From Huaxiibacter chinensis (GTDB lineage Bacteria; Pseudomonadota; Gammaproteobacteria; Enterobacterales; Enterobacteriaceae), in NCBI RefSeq assembly GCF_022171985.1, contig NZ_JAJVHF010000002.1, positions 186,001-250,000 of the forward strand: DNA of 64,000 nt, written 5' to 3'. Position numbers and translations under genes: made by a program. Shown here in pieces: positions 1-9,286 of the stretch. A model generated the notes under the pieces. The model was not told where the DNA came from and made no database searches. It saw only the letters and a program-made list of their open reading frames with translations. Position 1 is the stretch's first letter; the number at the start of each line of letters is the position of its first letter.

Positions 1-620
1 TGATCATTATTATGTCGGTGACGCCGTGGAGCTCTGTGGTCCCCACTAAAAGTCCGTTTGTAGAGCTGTTTGTCCTGGTCGGCCTGCCGGCTGCCGCAAG
101 CCTGATTAACTTTGTGGTGCTGACCTCCGCGGCCTCTTCCGCCAACAGCGGCGTGTTCTCCACCAGCCGTATGTTGTTCGGTCTGGCACAGGAAGGCGTA
201 GCGCCTAAAGCCTTTGCGAAACTCTCCAAACGTGCGGTACCGGCGAAAGGGTTAACCTTCTCCTGTATCTGCCTGCTGGGCGGTGTCGTGATGCTGTACG
301 TTAACCCGAGCGTCATTGGTGCGTTCACTATGATCACCACCGTGTCCGCGATTCTCTTTATGTTCGTCTGGACCATCATTCTGTGCTCGTACCTGGTGTA
401 CCGTAAACAGCGTCCGCATCTGCATGAGAAATCGATCTATAAGATGCCGCTGGGCAAGCTGATGTGCTGGGTCTGCATGGCGTTCTTTGTCTTCGTGCTG
501 GTTCTGCTGACGCTGGAAGAGGATACCCGTCAGGCGCTGATCGTAACGCCGCTGTGGTTTATCGCGCTGGGGTTAGGCTGGTTCTTTATCGGCAAGAAAC
601 GTATGGCTGGCGTGCGTTAA
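1..620 (+). CDS. cycA: D-serine/D-alanine/glycine:H+ symporter CycA, C-terminal part
   Basis: The reading frame is open from the window edge (first full codon at base 3) and ends at TAA 618-620, so the start lies outside. About 200 residues are visible, covering the last membrane segments of an APC-superfamily amino-acid permease, with several long hydrophobic stretches and a basic tail ending KKRMAGVR. In the family it imports D-serine, D-alanine and glycine across the inner membrane. The assignment rests on remembered similarity to E. coli CycA and on ytfE following it, as in E. coli. A rho-independent terminator lies just downstream at 697-720. Confidence 0.9.
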   Translation, partial: IIIMSVTPWSSVVPTKSPFVELFVLVGLPAAASLINFVVLTSAASSANSGVFSTSRMLFGLAQEGVAPKAFAKLSKRAVPAKGLTFSCICLLGGVVMLYVNPSVIGAFTMITTVSAILFMFVWTIILCSYLVYRKQRPHLHEKSIYKMPLGKLMCWVCMAFFVFVLVLLTLEEDTRQALIVTPLWFIALGLGWFFIGKKRMAGVR

Positions 621-655
621 ACCTATGGCCCGGCAGCGCTCGATGCACCGGGCAT

Positions 656-680
656 AAAAAAGGCCACGTATGCGGTGGCC
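656..680 (-). terminator. Terminator for ytfE
   Basis: GGCCAC (662-667) pairs with GTGGCC (675-680). On the minus strand the stem is followed by a run of Us (the A-run at 656-661 on the plus strand). It lies downstream of the ytfE stop, so it suits minus-strand transcription. Confidence 0.7.
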
Positions 681-696
681 GAATCTCAACTTCAGG

Positions 697-720
697 AAGG
701 CGCTCTCGGGCGCCTTTTTT
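697..720 (+). terminator. Terminator for cycA
   Basis: AAGGCGC (697-703) pairs with GCGCCTT (710-716) across a 6-nt loop and is followed by a T-run. It is a classic intrinsic terminator in the plus direction and just touches the ytfE stop codon. Confidence 0.85.
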
Positions 721-1381
721 ATTCGCCTGCGAGGGCACGCGGGAACAGAACGTTATTCTCAAGACTGATGTGTTCCATCAGATCATCGATCAGTTCGTTA
801 ATGCCGTTGTACATCGCTTTCCAGGTCGTGCAGGCATCTGCTGGCGGCGTAACGTTGTTGGTGGTGTGTTTGATCACTTCAAGCAGTTCGCCCGCATCGT
901 CGTGCTCGCTTTCCATCACGCTAATCGGCCCGTTGGCCTGGCGGCCCATTCCCTGTTTGATCATCGGGAACAGGATCTGCTCTTCCTTCATCATATGGCT
1001 GGACAGCTCTTCGTGAAGCATGGAGAGGTATTTCGCCAGCCCACGCGGCACAGAGGCTTTATCGGCGTGAACACGTTCAACCTTAGTGGCCTGCAGAATC
1101 AGTTCGGGCAGTTGTTCGCGATGGCGATCGTGATAGCGAACAATAATATGGTCGATGATTTCGGCCAGCGGCACGCTGCGCCAGTCTTTATCCACCGGCT
1201 CTTCGGCAAGCTGCGCCAGTTCCGCTTCGATAGCCTCGACATCCAGCTCTTTACGAGACGCCGCACGCGCCAGCGTCTGCTTACCCCCGCAGCAATAATC
1301 CATATCGTATTTACGGAACAGCGCCGAAGCGCGTGGGATGGAGAGCGCAAGCTCGCCTAAAGGTTGGTCGCGAAAGGCCAT
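719..1381 (-). CDS. ytfE: Iron-sulfur cluster repair di-iron protein YtfE (RIC)
   Basis: 220 residues, the usual RIC length. The protein repairs Fe-S clusters damaged by nitric oxide or oxidative stress in the cytoplasm. The N-terminal ScdA-type part carries the DYCCGG motif (around residues 30-35). The C-terminal hemerythrin-like four-helix part has the expected His/Glu di-iron ligand patterns ([46 protein letters not shown]). The start is ATG 1381. A textbook NsrR palindrome sits 27 bp upstream, which fits NO-responsive control. It is convergent with cycA, with a terminator for each direction between them. Confidence 0.95.
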   Translation of the reverse strand: MAFRDQPLGELALSIPRASALFRKYDMDYCCGGKQTLARAASRKELDVEAIEAELAQLAEEPVDKDWRSVPLAEIIDHIIVRYHDRHREQLPELILQATKVERVHADKASVPRGLAKYLSMLHEELSSHMMKEEQILFPMIKQGMGRQANGPISVMESEHDDAGELLEVIKHTTNNVTPPADACTTWKAMYNGINELIDDLMEHISLENNVLFPRALAGE

Positions 1382-1407
1382 GGTCGTTACCTCATCATCA
1401 GAAATAT

Positions 1408-1430
1408 AAGATGCATTTTAAATGCATCTT
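1408..1430. promoter_or_regulatory. NsrR operator upstream of ytfE
   Basis: A perfect 11-1-11 inverted repeat: AAGATGCATTT, one T, AAATGCATCTT. This matches the known NsrR consensus architecture (AAGATGCAT-type arms). It lies just upstream of the ytfE start on the minus strand and predicts repression relieved by nitric oxide. Confidence 0.9.
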
Positions 1431-1561
1431 TAAGGCAAGGCTATAACCCTTTGGAGGCACAGAAGGAAATGAGAGGTGTGTCACAATTTTTTTGCAGCGA
1501 TTAAGCTGCTGAATGGCATTGATAAATTCCGAAAAACAGCGAGTTGAGCCCGAAGTGACGT

Positions 1562-1588
1562 TAAACAACCGCCCATGTCTGCCGATAG
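1562..1588 (+). promoter_or_regulatory. Sigma-28 (FliA) promoter for the first chemoreceptor
   Basis: TAAACAAC, 11 bp, GCCGATAG. The -10 is nearly identical to the FliA consensus GCCGATAA, the -35 keeps TAAA, and the 11-bp spacing is correct. It lies about 40 bp upstream of the receptor start, placing the gene in the flagellar late class. Confidence 0.8.
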
Positions 1589-1629
1589 ATACACGTCAGA
1601 CACTATCCTGCACATATAAAAGGCATCGC

Positions 1630-3279
1630 ATGTTTAAACGAATAAAAGTTATTACTCTTCTTATCTCAGTGCTGTTAGTGCTGGGCACTATGCAGCTGAT
1701 CTCTGCAGGCGTATTCATAAACGCGCTCAACAACGATAAAGAAAACTTTACCGTCTCTCAGCTCTCCAGCCAGAACGTGGCGGAATTTACCGACGCGTGG
1801 ATAAGCCTCAACCAGGCGCGTGTCACGCTTAACCGCGGCATGCTCCGCCTGCAAAGCAGCGCCGCCAGCCAGATCAACGGTGGGCAGTTAAACGAGCTGG
1901 TGGCCACGGCCAAAAACCTGCTGACGGAAGCGCAAGGTCATTACGACAAATACTATGCTTTGCCAGAAACACCGGGAATGAATGAGAACCTGGCCAGCCA
2001 GCTGGAAGAGCAATATCGCCTTTACTCAACCACGCTTGCAAAAATGAACACCCTGCTGGCACAGGGCAACCTGGAAGAGATGTTCAAGCAAAACGCTGAA
2101 CAAAAACAGGTGGCGATGCAGAAGGTTTATCATGAATGGCGTGAAGCGCAGGCGAAGCTGACCAGCGCAGGCATGAAAGACAACGAGAATGATTACAAAC
2201 GTATTCTGTGGGTCCTCTCGGCGATCATGATTGTGGTGATTGCGGTCATCATCACCAGCTGGGTGGCGATGCGTCGCGTTCTGTTACTGCCTCTGAATGA
2301 TGTCATTGGTCACATTCGGGCGATCGCGGCCGGGGATCTGACGCAGCCTATTGAAGCGCAGGGCAAAAACGAGATGGCCGTACTGGCGCGTAACGTGCAG
2401 GAGATGCAGACCGCGCTGGCGAACACCGTTGGCGTGGTGCGTGAAGGGGCTGACACTATCTATACCGGCGCGGGGGAGATCTCTGCGGGCAGCAACGATC
2501 TCTCTTCCCGTACCGAGCAGCAGGCCGCCTCTCTGGAAGAGACCGCCGCCAGCATGGAGCAACTGACCGCAACCGTGAAGCAAAACGCCGACAACGCGCG
2601 TCAGGCTTCCCGTCTGGCGCTCGATGCCTCTTCCACCGCGAAGAAGGGCGGCAACGTGGTGGAAGGCGTGGTGCGTACTATGGACGAAATCGCCACCAGT
2701 TCCAGCAAAATTGCGCAAATTACTAACGTTATTGACGGCATCGCCTTCCAGACGAACATTCTGGCGCTCAATGCGGCAGTTGAAGCGGCGAGAGCAGGCG
2801 AGCAGGGGCGTGGCTTTGCCGTAGTTGCAGGTGAAGTGCGTACGCTGGCACAGCGCAGCGCCCAGGCAGCGAAAGAGATCAAAGGGCTGATTGACGATTC
2901 CGGCGAGCGGGTGAATGCCGGCTCCGCTCTGGTTAACCAGGCGGGTGAAACCATGGCTGAGATCGTCAGCGCGGTTACGCGCGTGACCGACATCATGGGC
3001 GAAATCGCCTCTGCGTCCGACGAGCAGAGCCGGGGAATTGACCAGGTGGGTCAGGCGGTGGCCGAGATGGATCGCGTGACGCAGCAAAATGCCTCGCTGG
3101 TGGAAGAGTCCGCAGCCGCGGCGGCGGCGCTGGAAGATCAGGCGGCGCGTCTGAACGAAGCGGTTGCCGTCTTCAAAATTACCCGTGGTCAGGCTGTAAA
3201 AGCTGCTCCGGTGAAAACCTACACGGCGAAAGCGAAGCCCGTATCGACGGTAACGGAAGGGAACTGGGAGACGTTTTAA
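1630..3279 (+). CDS. Methyl-accepting chemotaxis protein, Tsr/Tar type
   Basis: An inner-membrane chemoreceptor of 549 residues that signals to CheA/CheW. I chose ATG 1630 because AAAAGG precedes it and the N-terminus then matches Tsr without gaps; an in-frame ATG at 1513 lies upstream of the sigma-28 promoter. Layout: TM1 (about 6-30), periplasmic four-helix domain (to about 190), TM2, HAMP, then a long coiled-coil signalling domain with the conserved hairpin tip ([20 protein letters not shown]). It ends in NWETF, the CheR/CheB docking pentapeptide of high-abundance receptors. Arg64, Arg69 and Arg73 of the amino-acid pocket are kept, but residue 156 (Thr in Tsr) is Ala. The gene interrupts ytfE-ytfF and is probably a Tsr paralogue with changed ligand range. 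Confidence 0.9.
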   Translation: MFKRIKVITLLISVLLVLGTMQLISAGVFINALNNDKENFTVSQLSSQNVAEFTDAWISLNQARVTLNRGMLRLQSSAASQINGGQLNELVATAKNLLTEAQGHYDKYYALPETPGMNENLASQLEEQYRLYSTTLAKMNTLLAQGNLEEMFKQNAEQKQVAMQKVYHEWREAQAKLTSAGMKDNENDYKRILWVLSAIMIVVIAVIITSWVAMRRVLLLPLNDVIGHIRAIAAGDLTQPIEAQGKNEMAVLARNVQEMQTALANTVGVVREGADTIYTGAGEISAGSNDLSSRTEQQAASLEETAASMEQLTATVKQNADNARQASRLALDASSTAKKGGNVVEGVVRTMDEIATSSSKIAQITNVIDGIAFQTNILALNAAVEAARAGEQGRGFAVVAGEVRTLAQRSAQAAKEIKGLIDDSGERVNAGSALVNQAGETMAEIVSAVTRVTDIMGEIASASDEQSRGIDQVGQAVAEMDRVTQQNASLVEESAAAAAALEDQAARLNEAVAVFKITRGQAVKAAPVKTYTAKAKPVSTVTEGNWETF

Positions 3280-3305
3280 AGCGTCTCTCATGAAACCAAT
3301 GTAGT

Positions 3306-3330
3306 CCGGGCAGGCGTCAGCCCCGCCCGG
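3306..3330. repeat. REP-like inverted repeat after the chemoreceptor gene
   Basis: CCGGGC (3306-3311) pairs with GCCCGG (3325-3330) in the gap between two convergent genes. It resembles an enterobacterial REP unit. No clear U-run follows, so it more likely acts in mRNA 3'-end stability than as a simple intrinsic terminator. Confidence 0.55.
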
Positions 3331-3337
3331 CAACCCG

Positions 3338-4303
3338 TCACCCCTCTGAAGCCGGAACGACCAACGGTTTTTCCGGCTTCGCTCTTACCGCTATCACCAC
3401 GCCCACCACTAACAATCCAATCCCGCAGGTCGTTAACAGCGGCGGCACGTTCTGGCGCATCAGGAAGGTATATAACAGCCCGGCCAGGGTTTCGAAGACA
3501 ATCAGCGGGCCTAAGATCACGGTAGGTAATTTTTGACTGGCCATGTTCCAGCATAACGCGCCAACCCACGAACAGAGCACGGCTATCGCCGCCATCAGTC
3601 CGATAAAGACCTCCGGGCGCGGCCCTAACGGCAGGGCAAAAGCGGGCTCTTGCACGCTAAGCCATCCGCAGGCGACCAGATAACCCAGCAAGGAGACCGG
3701 CAGGGTCACCAGCGCCTGGGCGGTTGCCCACATCATCGGGTGTTTATCCGGATTTTCCCGCAGCCAGCGGGCGTTACGCAGAGCATACCAGGCCCAGCAG
3801 ACGACCGAGACTGACGCCAGTGCGATGCCGGAGCCGTAACGCCACAGGCTCAACGTCGCCACCCCCTGGCTCAGCTCAGCAATGTTCACGCAGGCGAGGC
3901 CAACGGCAATACACAGCAGCGCAGGCAGCATTTTTGACCAGGCCAGCTTGCCATCCCGCTGGCTGTAAAGCAGGTTGGCAAAAATCGGGATTACCACCGG
4001 CAGGGTGCCGATAATCATGGTCGACACGGGGGCCCCGGTCCGCTGAATGGCGCTTGCCAGGCAGACGTAATAGATAAGATTCCCCATCATGGTCAGGCCC
4101 AGCGCGGTCATCCAGTCCTGACGCGTTAACTGACGTAAACGCGCCCGTCCCAGCCAGGCCAGGGGCAGGGCAATCACTCCCAGCGCCAGATAGCGTCCCA
4201 TTGACTGCAACACTGCCGGGTAATCCGGCACAATCAGCGGGCCGACAAAAATCAGCCCCCACATCAAACCGGCCAGTAAGGCATACAACACGCCGCTAAT
4301 CAT
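3338..4303 (-). CDS. ytfF: DMT-superfamily (EamA) transporter YtfF
   Basis: 321 residues forming about ten hydrophobic segments in two repeated halves, as in EamA-type drug/metabolite transporters. The basic C-terminus (RAKPEKP) probably faces the cytoplasm. The substrate is unknown; the family includes metabolite and amino-acid exporters. The start is ATG 4303. It is the last of three minus-strand genes (qorB, AraC regulator, ytfF) separated by about 70 bp each, so co-transcription is possible. The AraC protein is an obvious candidate regulator by position, though not by any site I can identify. Confidence 0.85.
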   Translation of the reverse strand: MISGVLYALLAGLMWGLIFVGPLIVPDYPAVLQSMGRYLALGVIALPLAWLGRARLRQLTRQDWMTALGLTMMGNLIYYVCLASAIQRTGAPVSTMIIGTLPVVIPIFANLLYSQRDGKLAWSKMLPALLCIAVGLACVNIAELSQGVATLSLWRYGSGIALASVSVVCWAWYALRNARWLRENPDKHPMMWATAQALVTLPVSLLGYLVACGWLSVQEPAFALPLGPRPEVFIGLMAAIAVLCSWVGALCWNMASQKLPTVILGPLIVFETLAGLLYTFLMRQNVPPLLTTCGIGLLVVGVVIAVRAKPEKPLVVPASEG

Positions 4304-4378
4304 GCATCCATCCGTTTTTATTGCGTTGAATGTCAGTGTAGTCGGGGGCAGGGCGGGAATATTGTAGGAGATTGCGCA

Positions 4379-5203
4379 TTAACGCGGCGTCACCTGTTTC
4401 TGATAGCGGACAGGGGTAATGCCATAGCGATGGGTAAAGGCGCGGGTCAGATGCGACTGATCGGTTAGCCCCGTCGCAGCCGCCACGTCGGCCGCGGGCA
4501 TACCGTGGGTGAGGAATATTTTGGCGCGCCACAGGCGAATCGCCATCAGCATCTGGTGCGGAGTGACATGGAAATGGGCTTTGAACTGGCGCTGAAAATG
4601 ATACGGACTGAGCGAGACCACGTTGGCCAGCTCGTCCAGGGTGACCGGACGCATATAGTTGTCATGCAGATAATCCCGCGCGCGGTCAAAGCGGTGCCCG
4701 GCGTCCTGTACAACGGGCGCGTGACGGGCGAGGGGCTGGAAGGTCTCAATTAGCTCCAGCAGCAGACCTTTTTGTCCCAGGGGATCCTCTGTGTGCCATA
4801 GCCCGTAAATTAACTGGCCGATACGGCGGGCGCGCAGCGGATCGTGACGCGTTACGTCCTGGAACCACCAGTGCCGTACCCCCGTGACCTCTTCCAGCAC
4901 ATCCGGCTCCAGATACACCATCCGGTAACGCCAGCCGTCGTCGGCGGCCGCTTCGCCCGTGTGCAGTTCGTCAGGGTTCATGGTGACAACGGAATGTTCA
5001 GGGGCAACGTAGTGCGTGCCGCGATAGCGAAAACGCTCGGCACCCGCTTCAATGGCCCCGATGCCGAAGGCTTCATGGGTGTGAGGTTCAAAGGCGTAGC
5101 GTGAGATATGGGCATGATATAACTCCACGCCCGGCAGCTGGGACAGGTGGCGAAAGCGTGCGCTGTCTCTTTCATCACTGAACTGTTCGGGTACGCCTTG
5201 CAT
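4379..5203 (-). CDS. AraC-family transcriptional regulator with cupin sensor domain
   Basis: 274 residues. I chose ATG 5203 because GAGGAGGC lies six bases upstream; a longer in-frame start at 5260 has no such site. Residues about 15-90 form an AraC-binding cupin (HAHISRYAFEPHTHEAFGIG, then PDELHTGEA). The last 100 residues hold two helix-turn-helix motifs (LDELANVVSLSPYHFQRQFK and MPAADVAAATGLTDQSHLTR). This architecture fits a ligand-responsive activator of a nearby transporter. It sits between ytfF and ytfG, where I recall no such gene in E. coli K-12, so it is accessory here. Effector and targets cannot be read from sequence. Confidence 0.85.
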   Translation of the reverse strand: MQGVPEQFSDERDSARFRHLSQLPGVELYHAHISRYAFEPHTHEAFGIGAIEAGAERFRYRGTHYVAPEHSVVTMNPDELHTGEAAADDGWRYRMVYLEPDVLEEVTGVRHWWFQDVTRHDPLRARRIGQLIYGLWHTEDPLGQKGLLLELIETFQPLARHAPVVQDAGHRFDRARDYLHDNYMRPVTLDELANVVSLSPYHFQRQFKAHFHVTPHQMLMAIRLWRAKIFLTHGMPAADVAAATGLTDQSHLTRAFTHRYGITPVRYQKQVTPR

Positions 5204-5272
5204 AGAAGCCTCCTCTGGGGTCATCTCTGCATTATCAAAGATGACCCTCAGGGATGCCACAAAAAATAACCC

Positions 5273-6121
5273 TTACAGAATGGCTTTGATGCTCTGGCTA
5301 AGCGGCGTTGTTGGGCGACCAATCAGCTGGCTGAGCGTATGGCTGTCGTCAAACAGACCGCCTTTGGCGGCGCCCGCATCGGAATCGGCGAGCATATCCG
5401 CCAGACCCGCCGGTAAGCCCACGCTTTTCAGCGCGGCGGCAATATCGGCTTCGCTCAGATTCTGATAGCTGACGGTTTTACCGCTCTGTCGGCTCACTTC
5501 AGCGACCAGTTCGCTTAACGTCCAGGCGTTGTCACCCGCCAGTTCATACACTTTTCCGCTATGCCCTTCACTGGCAATGACGCGGGCAGCCGCCGCGGCG
5601 TAATCGGCACGCGGCGCGGCAGCGATTTTTCCTTCCCCTGCGGCCCCAATAAAGACGCCATGTTCCAGCGCCGGCGGGACGCTGGCCAGATAGTTCTCGG
5701 TGTACCAACCGTTGCGCAGCAGTGCGTAAGGAATGCCCGAGGCTGCCAGCGCGTTTTCAGTGGCGACATGTTCCACATGCAGGCCGAGCGGCGAGCGATC
5801 CGCATGCAGCAGGCTGGTATAGGCAATAAATTTTACGCCTGCGGCTTTGGCGGCATTGATCACATTCTGATGCTGGGCTTCGCGTTGCCCCACCTCACTG
5901 GAGGAGATCAGCAGCAGTTTCTCCACGCCCTGCAGGGCCGTGGTCAGCGTAGCCGGGTCGGTATAATCGCCCTGACGCACGGTGATCCCTTGCTGGCTGA
6001 GCGCTTCGGCTTTCGCCGGATGTCGGACAATAGCCACGATCTGGTCTGCGGGAACGGTTTTCAGCAGGTGTTCAATAACGAGCTGACCAAGCTGGCCGGT
6101 AGCGCCGGTAATAGCAATCAT
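5273..6121 (-). CDS. qorB: NAD(P)H:quinone oxidoreductase QorB (YtfG)
   Basis: 282 residues, close to E. coli YtfG. It is an atypical short-chain reductase of the NmrA-like group. The N-terminal Rossmann motif GATGQLGQL binds NADPH, and the fold is single-domain and cytoplasmic. Family work assigns quinone reduction by NADPH. It is divergent from the HxlR regulator ytfH across an 83-bp gap that contains a palindromic element, the usual layout for redox- or quinone-responsive control of a reductase by its HxlR neighbour. Confidence 0.9.
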   Translation of the reverse strand: MIAITGATGQLGQLVIEHLLKTVPADQIVAIVRHPAKAEALSQQGITVRQGDYTDPATLTTALQGVEKLLLISSSEVGQREAQHQNVINAAKAAGVKFIAYTSLLHADRSPLGLHVEHVATENALAASGIPYALLRNGWYTENYLASVPPALEHGVFIGAAGEGKIAAAPRADYAAAAARVIASEGHSGKVYELAGDNAWTLSELVAEVSRQSGKTVSYQNLSEADIAAALKSVGLPAGLADMLADSDAGAAKGGLFDDSHTLSQLIGRPTTPLSQSIKAIL

Positions 6122-6175
6122 GAGGAACTCCTTCGTGTTTGTCTGGTGTTATGGCACACTAGCATCATGACTAAC

Positions 6176-6204
6176 TTTTAGTAAGTACGTACAAAAAGGT
6201 AAGT
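6176..6204. promoter_or_regulatory. Candidate HxlR-type operator between ytfG and ytfH
   Basis: The shared promoter gap contains the palindrome GTACGTAC (6185-6192), flanked by direct copies of GTAAGTA (6181-6187 and 6199-6205, reaching the ytfH start codon). HxlR/YodB-type regulators usually bind short TAC/GTA-rich dyads beside their own gene. This is inference from position and symmetry only. Confidence 0.4.
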
Positions 6205-6591
6205 ATGAACAAAACGATCCCGACCCTCAGCGACCAAATGCGCGACGGCAACTTATTTGCCGAGCAATGTCCTTCCCGAGAGGTGTTGAAACACGTCACC
6301 AGCCGTTGGGGCGTGCTGATTCTGGTGGCGCTACGCCAGGGAACACATCGGTTTAGCGATCTACGCCGTAAAATGGGCGGCGTAAGCGAGAAAATGCTCT
6401 CTCAGTCTTTACAGGCGCTGGAGCAGGACGGATTCGTGAATCGCGTTTCATACCCGGTCGTGCCGCCACATGTGGAATACAGCCTCACGCCGCTCGGCAT
6501 AGAGGTGAGTGAAAAAGTGGTCGCGCTGGCAGACTGGATAGAGGTCAATACCCCACGGGTACTGGCGAACCGGGACGAACGCGCGGCGTGA
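6205..6591 (+). CDS. ytfH: HxlR-family winged-helix regulator YtfH
   Basis: 128 residues, a complete HxlR protein. It starts MNKTIPTLSD and has an N-terminal Cys (CPSREVLKHV, about residue 26) just before the winged helix, the position of the redox-sensing cysteine in YodB/HypR-type members. The recognition helix region reads FSDLRRKMGGVSEKMLSQSL and the wing PHVEYSLTPLG. It is divergent from qorB and probably represses it in response to quinones or electrophiles; this is inferred from layout and family habit. Confidence 0.85.
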   Translation: MNKTIPTLSDQMRDGNLFAEQCPSREVLKHVTSRWGVLILVALRQGTHRFSDLRRKMGGVSEKMLSQSLQALEQDGFVNRVSYPVVPPHVEYSLTPLGIEVSEKVVALADWIEVNTPRVLANRDERAA

Positions 6592-6664
6592 TGCGACAAT
6601 TTGTTGCGCGTTTTGATTAAAAGATGCACAATGACCACCGTCAACTGTATGACGTTCAGGATCA

Positions 6665-6904
6665 ATGATTATGGCTATTAGCATTCGTTTGGATGAAGAC
6701 TTTGTTTCGGACGTGAAAATTCATGCCGAAGCGGCCAGCCGGAGCGTGCCAAAGCAAATCGAGCACTGGGCCCGGATTGGCAGGATCGCTGAGGAGAATC
6801 CAGAATTGCCTTACAACTTTATTCTGGAAACTCTTCTTGCGCGTAGCGAAGTCGACAATGGAAAGGTAACGCGTTATGTGCGAAGGACGAAACCCACCGA
6901 TTGA
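6665..6904 (+). CDS. ParD-like antitoxin of a type II toxin-antitoxin pair
   Basis: 79 residues, or 77 if the ATG at 6671 is used; the spacing to AGGATC does not settle it. The N-terminus (AISIRLDEDFVSDVKIHAEA) looks like a ribbon-helix-helix DNA-binding domain, and SVPKQIEHWARIGRIAEENP matches the ParD-like antitoxin family I recall as PF11903. It overlaps the downstream toxin by 29 bp, the classic antitoxin-first layout with coupled translation. It would bind its own promoter and neutralise the toxin. The insertion between ytfH and cpdB is accessory relative to E. coli K-12 as I remember it. Confidence 0.75.
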   Translation: MIMAISIRLDEDFVSDVKIHAEAASRSVPKQIEHWARIGRIAEENPELPYNFILETLLARSEVDNGKVTRYVRRTKPTD

Positions 6905-7202
6905 GGTTTTTCAGACGCGACGTTTTGAGAAGGCAATGGATAAGCTTAGTAATGATATGTTAAAGACGGTGGAGGATGAAATCGACAAAATTATCCTCGA
7001 CCCTTTAAAGGGGGAGCTCAAAAAAGGGGATTTAAGCTATCTCCGGGTGCATAAGTTTCATATCCACAAACAACTTGTTTTGCTTGGTTACTCCTGGAAA
7101 GAACAGAAGCTCGAACTGTATTTATTGAGTCTCGCCACCCATGAAAATTTTTATAAAGAGATGAAGCAGGCCCGCAAAACCGACCTGCTGTTTATCCTCT
7201 AA
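6876..7202 (+). CDS. ParE/RelE-superfamily toxin
   Basis: 108 residues. It starts inside the antitoxin gene at ATG 6876 with AAAGG about ten bases upstream. The C-terminal half (KGDLSYLRVHKFHIHKQLVLLGYSW ... LYLLSLATHENFYKEMK) has the strand pattern and conserved His/Tyr of RelE/ParE-fold toxins, specifically the ParE-like family that pairs with ParD-like antitoxins. Whether it cuts mRNA or inhibits gyrase cannot be told from the sequence. The frame is intact, so the pair may be active. Confidence 0.75.
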   Translation: MCEGRNPPIEVFQTRRFEKAMDKLSNDMLKTVEDEIDKIILDPLKGELKKGDLSYLRVHKFHIHKQLVLLGYSWKEQKLELYLLSLATHENFYKEMKQARKTDLLFIL

Positions 7203-7242
7203 GGCACAGGCGCACGGTTATCCGGGCGCCCGCTCCGTTTCT

Positions 7243-9186
7243 TTACTGATTCAAATCCACCTGATAAAGGGCGAAACCAATATCGTCCGTGCCGACCTTT
7301 TTCATCGGATACTGTGCCTTATCCTTGATAAACGCTGCCGCTTTCTCTGAAGGCGAGGTTTCAAAGCGAATATCCAGTTTTGTCTCGCTGTGAATCGGGG
7401 CCAGACGCCAGTTATTATCCGCGGCAGGATGAATCGCGCCCGCGTTCTTCGACTGTTCGCCGATCCAGGCCGCCAGTACCGTGCGGTTTTCATCCGGTGA
7501 GGCAAAGGCGATATGGCTATCACCGGTACCGGCAAACTTACCGCCATAGGCGCGGTAGTTATTGGTTGCCACGAGGAAGACCGCCTCAGGATCGATCGGT
7601 TTGCCCTTAAACGTCAGGTTCTTGATGCGCTCCGCCTGCGGGTTCACCATCTGACACTCGCCGTCATATTTTGCGGGCTGTGAAACATCAATCTGATAAT
7701 CCACGCCGTCAATGACATCGAAGTTATAGGTGCGGAATCCGTCCCAGTTGATCAACGACTGCGGCTTGCTGCTCTTCGGATCGATCTGGTTAAACTGCCC
7801 GGCTGAGCACTCCAGCCACTCTTTAACCTCTTTTCCCGTGGCCTTCACCACCACCAGCGTGTTGGGATAAAGATAGAGATCGGCGGCATTACGGAAGGTT
7901 AGCGGGCCTTTTTCCACCTCAACATAGCTTGCCGGATCGTTCTTGCGTCCGCCCACTTTGAAGGGGGCTGCGGCAGACAGGACGGGCAGTTTTGCCAGGT
8001 CCGGATCGCCCTGAATAAAGTGCTCTACGTAGGCTTTTTGCGCCATATTGACGACCTGAACCGTAGGATCGTCCTGCACCAGCGCCAGATAGCTGTACAT
8101 GTTATCGGCGGATTTGCCGACAGGCTTGCCGACAAACTCACGCGTGGCGTCATGGTCATGCTTCAGAACCTTCACCAGATCCTTATCTTCTGCCGCCAGC
8201 GATTTTTTATTCGCGGTATCGTAGATAGGCCGTGCTTCCGCTTTCGACTGCGTCACGCGCCACTTTCCGTTGTCGTTGTTCAGCACCAGATCGACCACGC
8301 CCAGATGATCGCCCCACATCCCCGGCATAACGGACGGCACGCCGTTCAGCGTCCCTTTTTCGATATCCGCCCCTTTGATGCTGGCGAAATCTTTACCCGG
8401 GAATACGGCGTGCGCATGCCCAAACAGAATGGCATCCACGCCGGGGACTTCGCTCAGGTAATACACCGAGTTTTCTGCCATGGCCTGCCAGGGATCAGAA
8501 GAAAGACCCGAGTGCGCGACCACAACCACCAGATCGGCACCTTTTTCGCGCATTTCCGGAACATAGTGGCGTGCGGTCTCGGTAATATCGTTAACGGTCA
8601 CTTTGCCCGTCAAATTGGCCTTATCCCACGTCATGATCTGCGGGGGAACAAAGCCGATATAGCCAATCTTAAGCGTCTGTTTGTTGCCGTCCTGATCCAC
8701 CACCTCGGTCTCTTTGATCAGATAGGGGGTAAAGAGCGGTTTTTGGGTCTTAACGTCGATGATATTGGCGTTAACATACGGGAATTTCGCGCCAGCGAGC
8801 GCGTTATGCAGGTAATCCAGACCATAGTTGAATTCGTGATTACCCAGGTTTCCTACGGCATAATCCAGGGTATTCAGCGCTTTATAAACCGGATGAATAT
8901 CCCCTTTTTTCAGGCCCTTTGCGGCAACATAATCGCCCAGCGGGCTACCCTGAATTAAGTCCCCGTTATCCACCAGCACGCTGTTCTTCACTTCGCCCCG
9001 CGCCGCGTTGATCAAACTTGCGGTGCGTACCAGTCCGAATTTCTCCGTCGGGGTATCTTTGTAGTAATCGAAGTCCATCATGTTGCTATGCAGGTCGGTC
9101 GTTTCCAGAATTCGCAGATCGACGGTCGCTGCCTGTACGCTCGCGGCAATCAGCGTCGCCAGAAGCGTTGCACTAAACTTAATCAT
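7243..9186 (-). CDS. cpdB: Periplasmic 2',3'-cyclic-nucleotide 2'-phosphodiesterase/3'-nucleotidase CpdB
   Basis: 647 residues, full length. A signal peptide (about residues 1-19, ending SVQA) sends it to the periplasm, where it hydrolyses 2',3'-cyclic nucleotides and then 3'-nucleotides. The N-terminal calcineurin-like phosphoesterase shows the metal motifs in order: [29 protein letters not shown] and GHAHAVF. The C-terminal 5'-nucleotidase domain includes NNYRAYGG. It is transcribed divergently from cysQ, which also acts on 3'-phosphorylated nucleotides. Confidence 0.97.
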   Translation of the reverse strand: MIKFSATLLATLIAASVQAATVDLRILETTDLHSNMMDFDYYKDTPTEKFGLVRTASLINAARGEVKNSVLVDNGDLIQGSPLGDYVAAKGLKKGDIHPVYKALNTLDYAVGNLGNHEFNYGLDYLHNALAGAKFPYVNANIIDVKTQKPLFTPYLIKETEVVDQDGNKQTLKIGYIGFVPPQIMTWDKANLTGKVTVNDITETARHYVPEMREKGADLVVVVAHSGLSSDPWQAMAENSVYYLSEVPGVDAILFGHAHAVFPGKDFASIKGADIEKGTLNGVPSVMPGMWGDHLGVVDLVLNNDNGKWRVTQSKAEARPIYDTANKKSLAAEDKDLVKVLKHDHDATREFVGKPVGKSADNMYSYLALVQDDPTVQVVNMAQKAYVEHFIQGDPDLAKLPVLSAAAPFKVGGRKNDPASYVEVEKGPLTFRNAADLYLYPNTLVVVKATGKEVKEWLECSAGQFNQIDPKSSKPQSLINWDGFRTYNFDVIDGVDYQIDVSQPAKYDGECQMVNPQAERIKNLTFKGKPIDPEAVFLVATNNYRAYGGKFAGTGDSHIAFASPDENRTVLAAWIGEQSKNAGAIHPAADNNWRLAPIHSETKLDIRFETSPSEKAAAFIKDKAQYPMKKVGTDDIGFALYQVDLNQ

Positions 9187-9286
9187 CAGAGGAGTCCTTT
9201 TTACGATCTAAGCCACAAAAGAATATGTATCTATAGTTTGTTGCTTACAGAAATGTGAATCCTGCCAGAAAAAGTTGCCCTGAAAC

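Noticed and set aside
2284-3333. 349-codon frame antisense to the first chemoreceptor
   Set aside because: Mirror frame of the conserved signalling domain; the same kind of antisense frame appears at the second chemoreceptor (36992-37870).
5561-6181. 206-codon frame antisense to qorB
   Set aside because: Covers the Rossmann-fold gene on the opposite strand and has no independent support.
8020-8958. 312-codon frame antisense to cpdB
   Set aside because: No start signals, composition rich in His/Arg typical of antisense frames, and cpdB is unmistakable on the other strand.
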